Source: Martinezella rhizogenes (lineage in GTDB: Bacteria > Pseudomonadota > Alphaproteobacteria > Rhizobiales > Rhizobiaceae). From it: DNA of 64,000 nt. Every line of letters starts with the position of its first letter. Within the stretch, counting starts at the first letter, position 1. The stretch lies in contig JAAMEZ010000033.1 in NCBI GenBank assembly GCA_013322215.1, forward strand, positions 124,001 to 188,000, read 5' to 3'. The notes under the pieces were generated by a model. That model ran no database searches. It worked only from the letters and a program-made list of their open reading frames with translations, and had not been told where the DNA came from. Below are positions 1 through 8,239 of this stretch, piece after piece. The position numbers and the translations under genes were made by a program.

Positions 1-2
1 AA

Positions 3-134
3 GACTTCGTGCGTGCGGTCGACAGCATCGGCCTGAAGCCCGTCATCGATCATCGCTATGCGCTCGGCGAGGTACCGGCCGCCTTCGATCATCTCGATCG
101 CGGCCCCTTCGGCAAGATCGTCATCGAGCTGTGA
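3..134 (+). CDS. Zinc-type alcohol dehydrogenase / quinone oxidoreductase, C-terminal end (partial)
   Basis: Only the last 43 codons are inside the window; the gene begins upstream. The visible tail contains GLKPVIDHRY followed by FDHL and GPFGKIVIEL, which is the usual C-terminus of medium-chain NAD(P)-dependent alcohol dehydrogenases and quinone oxidoreductases (final strand of the Rossmann/catalytic domain). Substrate and metal content cannot be judged from this fragment. It ends at a TGA just before a GC-rich hairpin and converges on the aldo/keto reductase gene. Confidence 0.7.
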   Translation, partial: DFVRAVDSIGLKPVIDHRYALGEVPAAFDHLDRGPFGKIVIEL

Positions 135-140
135 CAGCCA

Positions 141-169
141 CCGGGCCGCCGCGAAAAGCTGCGGCCCGG
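141..169 (+). terminator. Hairpin between convergent dehydrogenase and aldo/keto reductase genes
   Basis: A 9-bp perfect stem (CCGGGCCGC at 141-149, GCGGCCCGG at 161-169) follows the dehydrogenase stop and is followed by CTTTGC. The T tract is short, so termination on the plus strand is plausible but not certain. It also lies just downstream of the convergent reductase gene and could serve both. Confidence 0.5.
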
Positions 170-181
170 CTTTGCATGATA

Positions 182-1234
182 TCAGGCCTTCGGCTCGAAC
201 GGCTGCGGCACGCGCTGGGCGCCCTGGCGTGCAAGCATCCAGCCGGGATATTCGGGCGCAAGCGCGCTGACTTCGTCGAGCTTTGCGATATCGCCGGCAT
301 CGAGCTCCAGCTTGACGGCGGCCAGATTCTGATCGAGCTGATCGAGACGCTTGGCACCGATGATGATGCTGGTGACAAAGGGCTTCGCCAATATCCAGGC
401 AAGCGCCACCGTGGCGACGCTGGAGCCATGCTTCTCCGCCACTTCGCGCATGGCGGCGACGCAGGCCCAGGCGCGGTCCTTGTCAACGGGCGGAAAATCG
501 AAGCTCGCACGTCGTCCCTCGCCATTGCCGGGAGCACCCGGACCATATTTGCCCGAAAGCAGACCACCCGCCAGCGGCGACCAGACCATCAGCCCAAGCT
601 TTTCTTCCGACATCAGCGGCACGATCTCGCGCTCCAGATCGCGGCCGGCGATGGAATAATAGGCCTGCACCGTCTCGAAGCGGGCAAAACCGCGGCGTTC
701 GGAAATGCCGAGCGCCTTGGCGATGCGCCAGGCCTGCCAGTTGGATACGCCAACATAGCGGACCAGGCCACGCGAAACGAGATCGTCCAACGCCCGCAAC
801 GTCTCATCGATCGGGGTCACCGTATCCGTGGCATGGATCTGATAGAGATCGATGTGATCGGTCTGCAGACGGTCAAGGCTTGCCTGCACCGAGTCCATGA
901 TGTGGCCGCGCGAAGCGCCGCGGTCGTTCGGCTTGTCGCCCATGACGCCGTAGACCTTGGTGGCGATGACGACGTCCTTGCGGGGAACCTCGAGGTTTTT
1001 CAGGGCCTGACCGAGCAGCTTTTCGGAGTTGCCGAAGGAATACACATCGGCGGTGTCGATGAAGTTGACGCCGGCGGCCAGCGAGCCTTCGACGATCTTG
1101 TCTGCCAATGCCTGATCGACGTCGGCGATCGAACCCCAGAGGCTGTTGCCGGGATTGGCTTCACCGAAGGTCATCGTGCCCAGGCAAAGCTCTGACACGA
1201 ACAGACCGGTATTGCCGAGTTGGTTGTAACGCAT
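182..1234 (-). CDS. Aldo/keto reductase (350 aa)
   Basis: A full-length NADPH-dependent aldo/keto reductase of the YghZ/Tas-like, potassium-channel-beta-related group. The N-terminus MRYNQLGNTGLFVSELCLG is typical. The catalytic tetrad is visible: Asp and Tyr in FIDTADVYSFGNSE, Lys in VVIATKVYG and His in YQIHATD. The C-terminal cofactor region is SIIIGAKRLDQLDQNL. The substrate is unknown; members reduce small aldehydes and ketones in the cytosol. The gene is monocistronic, converges on the dehydrogenase fragment, and has an 8-bp inverted repeat just upstream (1258-1276). Confidence 0.88.
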   Translation of the reverse strand: MRYNQLGNTGLFVSELCLGTMTFGEANPGNSLWGSIADVDQALADKIVEGSLAAGVNFIDTADVYSFGNSEKLLGQALKNLEVPRKDVVIATKVYGVMGDKPNDRGASRGHIMDSVQASLDRLQTDHIDLYQIHATDTVTPIDETLRALDDLVSRGLVRYVGVSNWQAWRIAKALGISERRGFARFETVQAYYSIAGRDLEREIVPLMSEEKLGLMVWSPLAGGLLSGKYGPGAPGNGEGRRASFDFPPVDKDRAWACVAAMREVAEKHGSSVATVALAWILAKPFVTSIIIGAKRLDQLDQNLAAVKLELDAGDIAKLDEVSALAPEYPGWMLARQGAQRVPQPFEPKA

Positions 1235-1539
1235 AGGAGAAAATTCCCTTGTGGTCAGCCGGAAGACACTTCCGGCCGGTGAATGCTTATCTTTTAGCTA
1301 TAGATTGGCCTCGGCATGGCAGCCGTTATCGGCGCTGCCCTGGGGAGGTCATAAGACAGTCGTCGAGGCCGGGCTCTGGCACCGCAGCGATCGAGACAAC
1401 AAGCACATAATGTACCGGAAACCGATTTCAACGCGAGACCTCGGATCGATCACGATGCGGTTACCAGCACTTGCTCTTGCGTCCGACCGGGCGCGGATTA
1501 GACTCCAGCCTTCATATCATGCGCAGAACGGACATACCG
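1235..1539. promoter_or_regulatory. Intergenic region with an inverted repeat before the aldo/keto reductase
   Basis: This roughly 305-bp divergent spacer holds the promoters of the aldo/keto reductase (minus) and the HAD hydrolase (plus). GCCGGAAG (1258-1265) and CTTCCGGC (1269-1276) form a perfect 8-bp inverted repeat with a 3-nt spacer, 24 bp upstream of the reductase ATG, so it may be an operator or a 5-prime-UTR hairpin. No further gene or RNA is seen here. Confidence 0.35.
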
Positions 1540-2244
1540 ATGACGCAACGCCCTTTGACCACGATCGGCTTCGATGCCGATGACACGCTCTGGCAGAACG
1601 AACAGTTCTACCGGCTGACGGAGCTGCAGTTTACCGACCTTCTCGCCGATCATGCCGCAAGCGACGTCATCTCTGCACGTCTATTGGAGGCAGAGAAGCG
1701 CAATCTTCGCCACTACGGCTTCGGCATAAAAGGCTTTACCCTCTCGATGATCGAGACGGCCATCGAGATCACCGAGGGTGAAGTGCCATCGAATGTCATT
1801 GCGCAGATTCTCGATATCGGCCGCGATCTTCTCGCCCATCCCGTCGAAACCCTGCCGCATGTGCGCCAGACGCTGGAGGCCCTGTCGGGAAAATATCTGC
1901 TGGTGCTGATTACCAAGGGCGATCTTTTCGATCAGGAACGCAAGCTTGCGCAATCCGGGCTCGGCGACCTTTTCGATGCCGTCGAAATCGTCTCGGACAA
2001 GAACGCGTCGACCTATCGCCGCATCTTTTCCAAGGTGGGCGACGGGCCTGAGCGGGCGATGATGATCGGCAATTCGCTGAAATCGGACATCGTGCCGGCG
2101 CTTGCCGCCGGCAGCTACGGTGTCTTCGTGCCGCACGAGCTTACATGGTCGTTCGAGCATGTGGAGGAGCCGACCGAAGCGCCACGCTTCCGCAAGATCG
2201 GCCATCTCGGCGAGCTGCATGGCGTGATCGAAGCGTTGCTGTAA
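1540..2244 (+). CDS. HAD family hydrolase (234 aa)
   Basis: Haloacid-dehalogenase superfamily phosphatase. Motif I is GFDADDTLW (nucleophile Asp and acid Asp near residues 10-12), motif II lies in LLVLITKGD, motif III Lys is in IVSDKNASTY, and motif IV is in AMMIGNSLKSDIVPALAAG. The helical cap sits between motifs I and II, as in subfamily IA (phosphoglycolate-phosphatase or YjjG-like). I chose the ATG at 1540, directly before TQRPLTTIGFDADD; an ATG at 1519 would add seven residues. The phosphate ester hydrolysed is unknown. The gene runs almost into the convergent exported-protein gene (3-nt gap). Confidence 0.85.
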   Translation: MTQRPLTTIGFDADDTLWQNEQFYRLTELQFTDLLADHAASDVISARLLEAEKRNLRHYGFGIKGFTLSMIETAIEITEGEVPSNVIAQILDIGRDLLAHPVETLPHVRQTLEALSGKYLLVLITKGDLFDQERKLAQSGLGDLFDAVEIVSDKNASTYRRIFSKVGDGPERAMMIGNSLKSDIVPALAAGSYGVFVPHELTWSFEHVEEPTEAPRFRKIGHLGELHGVIEALL

Positions 2245-2247
2245 CCC

Positions 2248-2768
2248 TTACTGTCCCTGTTTCGAACGTGGCGGAAACAGCATCGGGCCTTGATCCTTCT
2301 GCTGGTCGGCAGGCTGCTGCGTGGCCGGCGGATTGGGATCGATGAGGATTTCGTAAGGTGCCCCGAGGCCGCGCCGACGGGTGACGCGCGAATAATAAGG
2401 CTTTATCAGCCAGGTCGTATCCTCATTGACGGTGACGTCGGCGGTATTGCCATCTTCGTCCGTGCCGAAGAAGGATTCATCCTCGCTCGACGAGAGGTCG
2501 AAGATCGCCATATAGGCGTATTTGCTCTTTGAGCTAAAGGTGATCCGCACATGCTGGCCCTTCTTCAGTGGCAGCATATAGACCTTGCCCTTGCCGAATT
2601 TCGTCCAGCCAGTCAGCTTCTCGAGGACGGCCGGCAAGGCGATTTTTTCAAGCTTTTCGCCGCGATCGAGCTGCGGCAGCTGCTGTTGCTGGGTGTCGCT
2701 TTGAGCATGGGCGGCTGCGGCACCTAACAGCGCAAATATCGTCAGCGAAAGACCGAAAAGCGGAGCTC

Positions 2769-2790
<22 letters not shown>
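2248..2790 (-). CDS. Exported hypothetical protein (180 aa)
   Basis: I do not recognise a named family. The first 30 residues form a clear Sec signal peptide (Arg near the N-terminus, hydrophobic LFGLSLTIFALLGAAAA, cleavage after AHA), giving a mature periplasmic protein of about 150 residues. The mature part begins with a Gln-rich stretch; the middle has alternating hydrophobic and charged strands (KVYMLPLKKGQHVRITF) that suggest a beta-sandwich of the PPC-like type, and the tail is Pro/Gln-rich. The ATG at 2790 gives the proper signal peptide and overlaps the end of tag by 22 bp, so the two are probably translationally coupled. Confidence 0.65.
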
Positions 2791-3398
<608 letters not shown>

Positions 3399-3700
3399 TT
3401 TCGCGATTCGTCCCCTATTTCAGCGCGCGCTACCGGAAACCGGTATGCAACTATCGGATAAATTGAGATCAATCAAATGCTTAAATTCATAGGCTGACTT
3501 CGACGACCGCGCATTCCGATTCATGATTTACCACTTGCAAACCATCTTTCCAAACCAGGCGGTAACCCTGACAAAGCTTTATCGGCTTCGCGGCATTTTG
3601 ATGAATAGATGTTTACCATTCGCTCGCGTGCAAGTGGCACCATGATTTCGACCGGGTGCTTTCGCGCCCATCTTCGGCCCATGTGTAGAGAGTTTGTCCG
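3399..3700. other. Divergent intergenic region tag / L,D-transpeptidase
   Basis: About 300 bp, clearly richer in A+T than the flanks (notably 3455-3500 and 3585-3620), so it probably contains divergent promoters for tag and the first L,D-transpeptidase. I see no open frame with coding character, no tRNA and no strong hairpin. Confidence 0.4.
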
Positions 3701-4483
3701 ATGATGAAACATGCCGTTCTGTGTGCCGCCGGCGCCCTGAGCCTGCTTGCCTCCACCGCCTTTGCCGACGATCGTTATCAGTCGCGCCCGCCCGTCATCG
3801 TCAGTCCCGATCTGACCGCCCCCTGGGTGATGCAGCTTGGCGGCGGCAACGTGCAGCCGGTGGTCTATCCCCGTCCGATGGCCCGCCGCGCCGCCGATCC
3901 CACGATGCAGCAGCAGGCCAATCCGCAGGTACGCCAGGTCGTGCAGCCGCGCGGGCTGTTTGCGCGCCCGGCCGTGCAGCAGGTCGCCATGACCCGCCCG
4001 CAATATCCGGCGGTCCGCGGCCAGATCGATCCGCAGTTCCTGCCGCAGATCGTCGACTACCAGACCAAGGAAAAGCCCGGCAGCATCATCATCGATACCA
4101 ATAACCGCTTTCTCTACCTGGTGATGGATGGTGGCAAGGCCCGGCGCTACGGCGTCGGCGTCGGCAAGCCCGGCTTCGAATGGGCCGGCGCCCATACCGT
4201 GACCCGCAAGCAGGAATGGCCGGACTGGACGCCGCCCGCCGAAATGATCTCCCGCGAAGCGGCCAAGGGCCACTATCTGCCGGCACATATGGAAGGCGGC
4301 GAAGGCAATCCGCTCGGCGCACGCGCCATGTATCTCGGCTCCACGCTCTATCGCATCCACGGCACCAACGCGCCCTGGACAATCGGCAATGCCGTCTCCT
4401 CAGGCTGCATCCGCCTTCGCAACGAAGACGTCATCGATCTTTACAACCGCGTGAAAGTCGGCACCCGCGTCACCGTCATGTAG
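3701..4483 (+). CDS. L,D-transpeptidase, YkuD domain (260 aa)
   Basis: Periplasmic ErfK/YbiS/YcfS/YnhG-type transpeptidase that makes 3-3 crosslinks in peptidoglycan or anchors proteins to it; in rhizobia such enzymes are numerous. Residues 1-22 are a signal peptide ending in TAFA. Residues 23-115 form a Pro/Gln/Arg-rich linker. The YkuD domain covers about 125-260, with IHGTN (His220) and SSGCIRL (Cys236) as the catalytic pair. A second ATG one codon later (3704) is possible. It is followed by a close paralogue (4701-5399), with which it shares long stretches around WTPPxEMI and NPLGARAMYL. Confidence 0.92.
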   Translation: MMKHAVLCAAGALSLLASTAFADDRYQSRPPVIVSPDLTAPWVMQLGGGNVQPVVYPRPMARRAADPTMQQQANPQVRQVVQPRGLFARPAVQQVAMTRPQYPAVRGQIDPQFLPQIVDYQTKEKPGSIIIDTNNRFLYLVMDGGKARRYGVGVGKPGFEWAGAHTVTRKQEWPDWTPPAEMISREAAKGHYLPAHMEGGEGNPLGARAMYLGSTLYRIHGTNAPWTIGNAVSSGCIRLRNEDVIDLYNRVKVGTRVTVM

Positions 4484-4568
4484 TCTCGAACGACCTCTGG
4501 ACCCATGCGACGATACTGCTCCATCGAAGGGGCAGTCTTCGCCGTACCGGAAAGCCCCCACTATAGTT

Positions 4569-4582
4569 CAGACTATAGTCTG
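4569..4582. promoter_or_regulatory. 14-bp perfect palindrome upstream of the second L,D-transpeptidase
   Basis: CAGACTATAGTCTG is a perfect palindrome lying 118 bp before the ATG at 4701. A second ACTATAGT octamer (itself a palindrome) lies at 4559-4566, two nucleotides before the 14-mer, so the octamer core recurs with a 12-nt period. It looks like a protein-binding site rather than a terminator. No regulator can be named. Confidence 0.35.
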
Positions 4583-4700
4583 ATCCTCGATAGAAGAGAG
4601 GGGTGTTCTTCCAGGCCAGCCTCCTCATCTGGCATTTTGATCTTGATCCCTTCGTCGGTTCCGGTAGTTTCCTACCGAATTCAACGAGGGGAATGCCATT

Positions 4701-5399
4701 ATGAAAGCAGCATTGTCGATCGTGACGACAGGTGTCGTTGCGGCGTGTCTTCTTGCAGCATCGAACGCAGCGGCCTTTACCGCCTCCGCACCCTATGCGG
4801 CGCCTGCTAGCCGCGCCGATGTTGTCCAGGTCGCGATGGAGCCGCAGGGCCAGGTGAAGCCGCAATTCCAGCGGCGCATGGTGCGGCTGGCGACGAACGA
4901 GGAGCCAGGCACCATCATTATCGACACCAACAACAAGTATCTCTACCTCGTCGAAGGCGATAATCGCGCAAGACGCTATGGTATCGGCGTCGGCCGCGAC
5001 GGCTTTGGCTGGTCGGGTGTCGTCAAGGTCGGCCGCAAGGCGGAGTGGCCGGGCTGGACGCCGCCGCCGGAAATGATCGTTCGTGAAGCCAAGAAGGGCC
5101 ACAAGCTGCCTGCCTACCAGGAGGGCGGCGAGGACAATCCGCTCGGCGCGCGCGCCATGTATCTCTATCGCAACGGCAACGATACCGCCTTCCGCATCCA
5201 CGGCACCAACCAGCCCTGGAGCATCGGCCTCAACATGTCGTCGGGCTGCATTCGCATGATGAACAAGGACGTGATCGATCTCTATGATCGTGTTCCCGTC
5301 GGCACCAAGGTCATCGTCGTCGGCCCCGGCAACAAGCAGGGCGAAGTCAGCTATCAGGATCGCGGCGTCGATGTACTGAGAACCCTGTTCGGCGGCTGA
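4701..5399 (+). CDS. L,D-transpeptidase, YkuD domain, paralogue (232 aa)
   Basis: Second member of a tandem pair. The signal peptide covers about residues 1-26 (hydrophobic VVAACLLAASNAAAFTASA). There is a short linker, then the YkuD domain from about residue 70 to 210 with RIHGTN (His167) and SSGCIRM (Cys183). The linker is about 35 residues shorter than in the upstream copy, and a C-terminal extension of about 25 residues (GPGNKQGEVSYQDRGVDVLR) is absent from that copy. Separate transcription is likely because 217 bp with a palindrome lie between them. Substrate (peptidoglycan or an outer-membrane protein) is not determined. Confidence 0.92.
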   Translation: MKAALSIVTTGVVAACLLAASNAAAFTASAPYAAPASRADVVQVAMEPQGQVKPQFQRRMVRLATNEEPGTIIIDTNNKYLYLVEGDNRARRYGIGVGRDGFGWSGVVKVGRKAEWPGWTPPPEMIVREAKKGHKLPAYQEGGEDNPLGARAMYLYRNGNDTAFRIHGTNQPWSIGLNMSSGCIRMMNKDVIDLYDRVPVGTKVIVVGPGNKQGEVSYQDRGVDVLRTLFGG

Positions 5400-5712
5400 T
5401 CGGGGGGTAGTTCCTACCCCTGATTCGAACACCGACTCAGGGGCGTTCCAGACCATGGCATGACACCGATCATGCAGGTCAGGGGCGCCCGTTTCGCTTG
5501 CGAGGTGTCATCTTTCTCCAGGCCTGGCTGAGCTACTGTTGCGCCAGTGTTACAGCCTGAAACTTATCGCGCCGGCGTGCCGCAAAACGGCCCATTCCCT
5601 TCAGTTTAGCGTCAGTTTTCCCGCCTAAGCCGTGCTTGTTCACCCATGACTGCAATAGAAGTGTCATGGAAGCACGCTTAGATGGCAGCACTTTCGCATC
5701 CGGGGATTTCAT
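5400..5712. promoter_or_regulatory. Intergenic region before the LpxQ-like gene: hairpin and possible Pho-box-like repeat
   Basis: GGGGTAG (5404-5410) and CTACCCC (5414-5420) form a 7-bp hairpin just after the transpeptidase stop and may be its terminator, though no T tract follows. ATGACACC (5460-5467) and GGTGTCAT (5504-5511) are distant inverted repeats. CTGCAAT-AGAA-GTGTCAT (5650-5667) resembles the 7+4+7 PhoB-type direct repeat (consensus half CTGTCAT) about 46 bp before the ATG at 5713. The second half matches well, the first only in part, so this is tentative. Confidence 0.25.
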
Positions 5713-6384
5713 ATGCATCGTGCATTTCGCATCAAGCAGCCGGCGCTCGCCGCGCTTGCGACTTCCGCATTCATATTTGCCGCAAGCTCTGCCTCCGCAG
5801 AGATGCAATTTTCCGCTTACGGCGGCATACAGGCTGCAACAGGCAGCAATGTGACCACATCGGATGGCGCTGATTTCGACCCCAACTGGTCCGGCAAATC
5901 CTTCAAGATGCCGCCCTATTTCGGCTTCCGCGGCATCTGGTGGCTTGACCAGTTCGACAAGCCGAACTGGGGCGTGTCGCTCGATTATACCCATGCGAAG
6001 GTCTACGGCGATCTCGGCAACACGCCCGGCTGGTCGCATTTCGAGTTCACCGACGGCCTGAACATGCTGACGCTGAATGCGCTCTATCGTTTCCAGGACC
6101 CCAGCCGCAACTGGACGCCCTATGTCGGTCTCGGCGCCGGCATCAACGTGCCGCACGTCGAAGTCACGCGCGCCTCAGGCACGACTTTCGACTACCAGTT
6201 CGGCGGTGCTTCGCTACAGGCGCAGGCCGGCGTCAGCTATCAGTTCGCCAAGCACTGGTCGACCTTCGTCGAATACAAGGGCAACTACAACTTCATCGAC
6301 AATGTCTCGATCGACAGCGGCGACACCTTGAAGACCAGGGTCTTCACGCACGCGCTCAACTTCGGCGTCTCGTTCAACTTCTGA
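5713..6384 (+). CDS. lpxQ: Outer-membrane beta-barrel protein, probable lipid A oxidase LpxQ
   Basis: LpxQ of Rhizobium etli/leguminosarum oxidises the proximal glucosamine of lipid A to 2-aminogluconate in the outer membrane. This 223-residue protein has the right length: a signal peptide (residues 1-33, cleaved after ASA) and then alternating amphipathic strands typical of an eight-stranded barrel (SAYGGIQAATGS, WGVSLDYTHAKVYGD, TPYVGLGAGINVPHVEV, STFVEYKGNYNF), ending in a terminal Phe (LNFGVSFNF), the usual outer-membrane assembly signal. Identification as LpxQ rests on overall likeness, not on a defined catalytic motif; a general OmpW/OmpA-like barrel is the alternative. Confidence 0.65.
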   Translation: MHRAFRIKQPALAALATSAFIFAASSASAEMQFSAYGGIQAATGSNVTTSDGADFDPNWSGKSFKMPPYFGFRGIWWLDQFDKPNWGVSLDYTHAKVYGDLGNTPGWSHFEFTDGLNMLTLNALYRFQDPSRNWTPYVGLGAGINVPHVEVTRASGTTFDYQFGGASLQAQAGVSYQFAKHWSTFVEYKGNYNFIDNVSIDSGDTLKTRVFTHALNFGVSFNF

Positions 6385-6411
6385 AGATCATTCGCCCGGT
6401 ATTCGCAATCG

Positions 6412-6441
6412 ATCCCCCAAACCGGTACAGGCTTGGGGGAT
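6412..6441 (+). terminator. Hairpin after the LpxQ-like gene
   Basis: ATCCCCCAA (6412-6420) pairs perfectly with TTGGGGGAT (6433-6441) over a 12-nt loop, 28 bp after the stop codon. A clear T tract is missing, so it may be a 3-prime stabilising hairpin rather than a strong terminator. Confidence 0.45.
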
Positions 6442-6461
6442 TGTGTGCTATCATCAGACAC

Positions 6462-6809
6462 ATGAGCTTCTTCTACTATCGTTGCGACTGGATTCATCCG
6501 GAAAGCGAGGAGCCGGTCATCGTCTATTATGAAGTCGATGTCGGTGGCGATGTTCCACGGCTCATCGACGTATTTGCCGATGGCCGCCGACATTGTATGT
6601 CGGTTGCCGATATTTCCCTGCGCGGACGTGAGATTCAACACCTGACCAGCCTGGTGGAAGGCTCGTTTTACGACGGTATCGCCGGACTGGTGGACGGCAT
6701 CTTCTTCGAAGAAGGCCAGGAGCGCATCAGCATGACGCGCATTGCGGCCGACAAATTCGAGGTCGAATGGCAGGCGCACCGCCTGCCCGCCCCGGACAGG
6801 CTGCATTAG
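6462..6809 (+). CDS. DUF6881-like hypothetical protein (115 aa)
   Basis: Small cytosolic protein without signal peptide or membrane segment. It opens with SFFYYRCDWIHPESEEPVIVYYEVD and continues with RLIDVFADGR, a pattern I associate with the DUF6881 family (short beta-rich proteins of unknown role, some near toxin-immunity genes). No toxin partner is seen here. I chose the ATG at 6462; a TTG at 6441 lies inside the preceding hairpin and is unlikely. The match to DUF6881 is by eye. Confidence 0.6.
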   Translation: MSFFYYRCDWIHPESEEPVIVYYEVDVGGDVPRLIDVFADGRRHCMSVADISLRGREIQHLTSLVEGSFYDGIAGLVDGIFFEEGQERISMTRIAADKFEVEWQAHRLPAPDRLH

Positions 6810-6825
6810 GACTGCCGAGTCTTTT

Positions 6826-6911
6826 TTCGAATCGCGAAAACGCTCTATCTTTTTGTTTTTACGCAATTCCAGGCGGAAAACCGCTATGCATTTTCCCGGA
6901 ATTGCTTTAGG
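6826..6911. repeat. Intergenic repeat family, copy A, at the glcF 3-prime end
   Basis: This copy shares with the element at 12493-12592 the blocks ACGCAATTCC, CGGAAAACCGCTA and TTTTCC-GGAA-TGCT-TAG. The end of the element (TTTAG at 6906-6910) supplies the TAA stop of glcF on the minus strand. Such short mosaic elements are abundant between genes in Rhizobium. This copy lacks a recognisable first palindrome. Confidence 0.6.
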
Positions 6912-8226
6912 CCGCCGCTGGCTGCAGGCCCTTCAGCTTGGCCGGCATATCCCCGCCATAGGCCCAATCCAGCAATTCCACCGTATGAAGGATGGGAATG
7001 CCCGTTCCCGTCGCGATCTGCGTGATGCAGCCGATATTGCCTGTGGCGATGATATCGGCCCTCGTCGCTTCGAGATTCCGCACCTTGCGCGCCTTCAGCT
7101 CGGCCGAAATCTCCGGCTGCATGATGTTGTAGGTGCCAGCAGAGCCGCAGCACAAATGCCCTTCCGCCGGCTCCCGCACGGTGAAGCCGGCCGCCTTCAA
7201 CAAGAGCTTCGGCGCCATGGTGATCTTCTGCCCATGCTGCATGGAGCAGGCGGAATGATAGGCGACAGCAATGCCGCGCGGCATATGCGAGGGAAGGTCG
7301 AGGCTTGCGAGATACTCGGTGATGTCCCTTGCGAGTGCTGAAACCCTCGCCGCCTTTTCGGCATAGGCCGGATCGAGGCGTAGCATATGCCCGTAATCCT
7401 TGATCGTCGTGCCGCAGCCCGACGCCGTGATGATAATGGCATCGAGCCCACCTGCTTCGATCTCACGCATCCAGACATCGACATTGGCGCGGGCGGCGGC
7501 AAGCGCCTGCTCCTCGCGGCCCATATGGTGGACCAGCGAGCCGCAGCAAACCTCGCCTTCCGGCGCCACGACCTCGACGCCGAGGCGGGTCAAAAGGCGG
7601 ATGGTCGCCGCATTGATTTCCGGATCGAGCACCGGCTGGGCGCAGCCAGTCAAGATCGCGACGCGACCGCGCCGCTCCGCCTGCGGTGCGTGCACCCCCG
7701 GCTTGGCAAAGGGCGACGGCGCGGGAATGCTGCGCGGCGCAAGATCGAGCATGGCGGCGAAAGCCTTCAAGGCCGGAACGCGTCTCAACAGACCCTTGAA
7801 CGGCCGGCCGAGGTTTGCAAGCCGTAAGACAAACCGGAAGCGGCCGGGATAGGGCAGCACGGCAGCGAGCACATTGCGGGTGAGCCGGTCCATCAGCGGG
7901 CGCTTGTAGGTGTTCTCAACATGGACGCGCGCATGGTCGATCAGATGCATGTAATCGACGCCGGACGGACAGGTCGTCGTGCAGGCAAGACAGGACAGAC
8001 AGCGGTCGATATGCGTCACCACCTCGGCATCGGCAGGCCGTCCGTTTTCCAGCATATCCTTGATGAGGTAGATGCGGCCGCGCGGGCTGTCGAGCTCATT
8101 GCCGAGCGTCACATAGGTCGGACAGGTGGCGGTGCAGAAGCCGCAATGCACGCATTTGCGCAGGATCGCCTCGGACTCGGCCACATGCGGATCGGCAAGC
8201 TGTTCGGGAGTGAAATTGGTTTGCAT
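6907..8226 (-). CDS. glcF: Glycolate oxidase iron-sulfur subunit
   Basis: GlcF passes electrons from the flavin subunits of glycolate oxidase to the quinone pool; the complex oxidises glycolate to glyoxylate at the cytoplasmic membrane. The 439-residue protein has two 4Fe-4S motifs near the N-terminus (Cys25, Cys28, Cys31 and Cys35-Pro, then RCLSCLACTTTCP) and two CCG domains (EVCCGSLVHHMG and HLCCGSAGTYN). It is the last gene of glcDEF, 13 bp after glcE. Its stop codon lies in a short intergenic repeat. Confidence 0.96.
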   Translation of the reverse strand: MQTNFTPEQLADPHVAESEAILRKCVHCGFCTATCPTYVTLGNELDSPRGRIYLIKDMLENGRPADAEVVTHIDRCLSCLACTTTCPSGVDYMHLIDHARVHVENTYKRPLMDRLTRNVLAAVLPYPGRFRFVLRLANLGRPFKGLLRRVPALKAFAAMLDLAPRSIPAPSPFAKPGVHAPQAERRGRVAILTGCAQPVLDPEINAATIRLLTRLGVEVVAPEGEVCCGSLVHHMGREEQALAAARANVDVWMREIEAGGLDAIIITASGCGTTIKDYGHMLRLDPAYAEKAARVSALARDITEYLASLDLPSHMPRGIAVAYHSACSMQHGQKITMAPKLLLKAAGFTVREPAEGHLCCGSAGTYNIMQPEISAELKARKVRNLEATRADIIATGNIGCITQIATGTGIPILHTVELLDWAYGGDMPAKLKGLQPAAA

Positions 8227-8239
8227 CGGGCAGCCCCCG

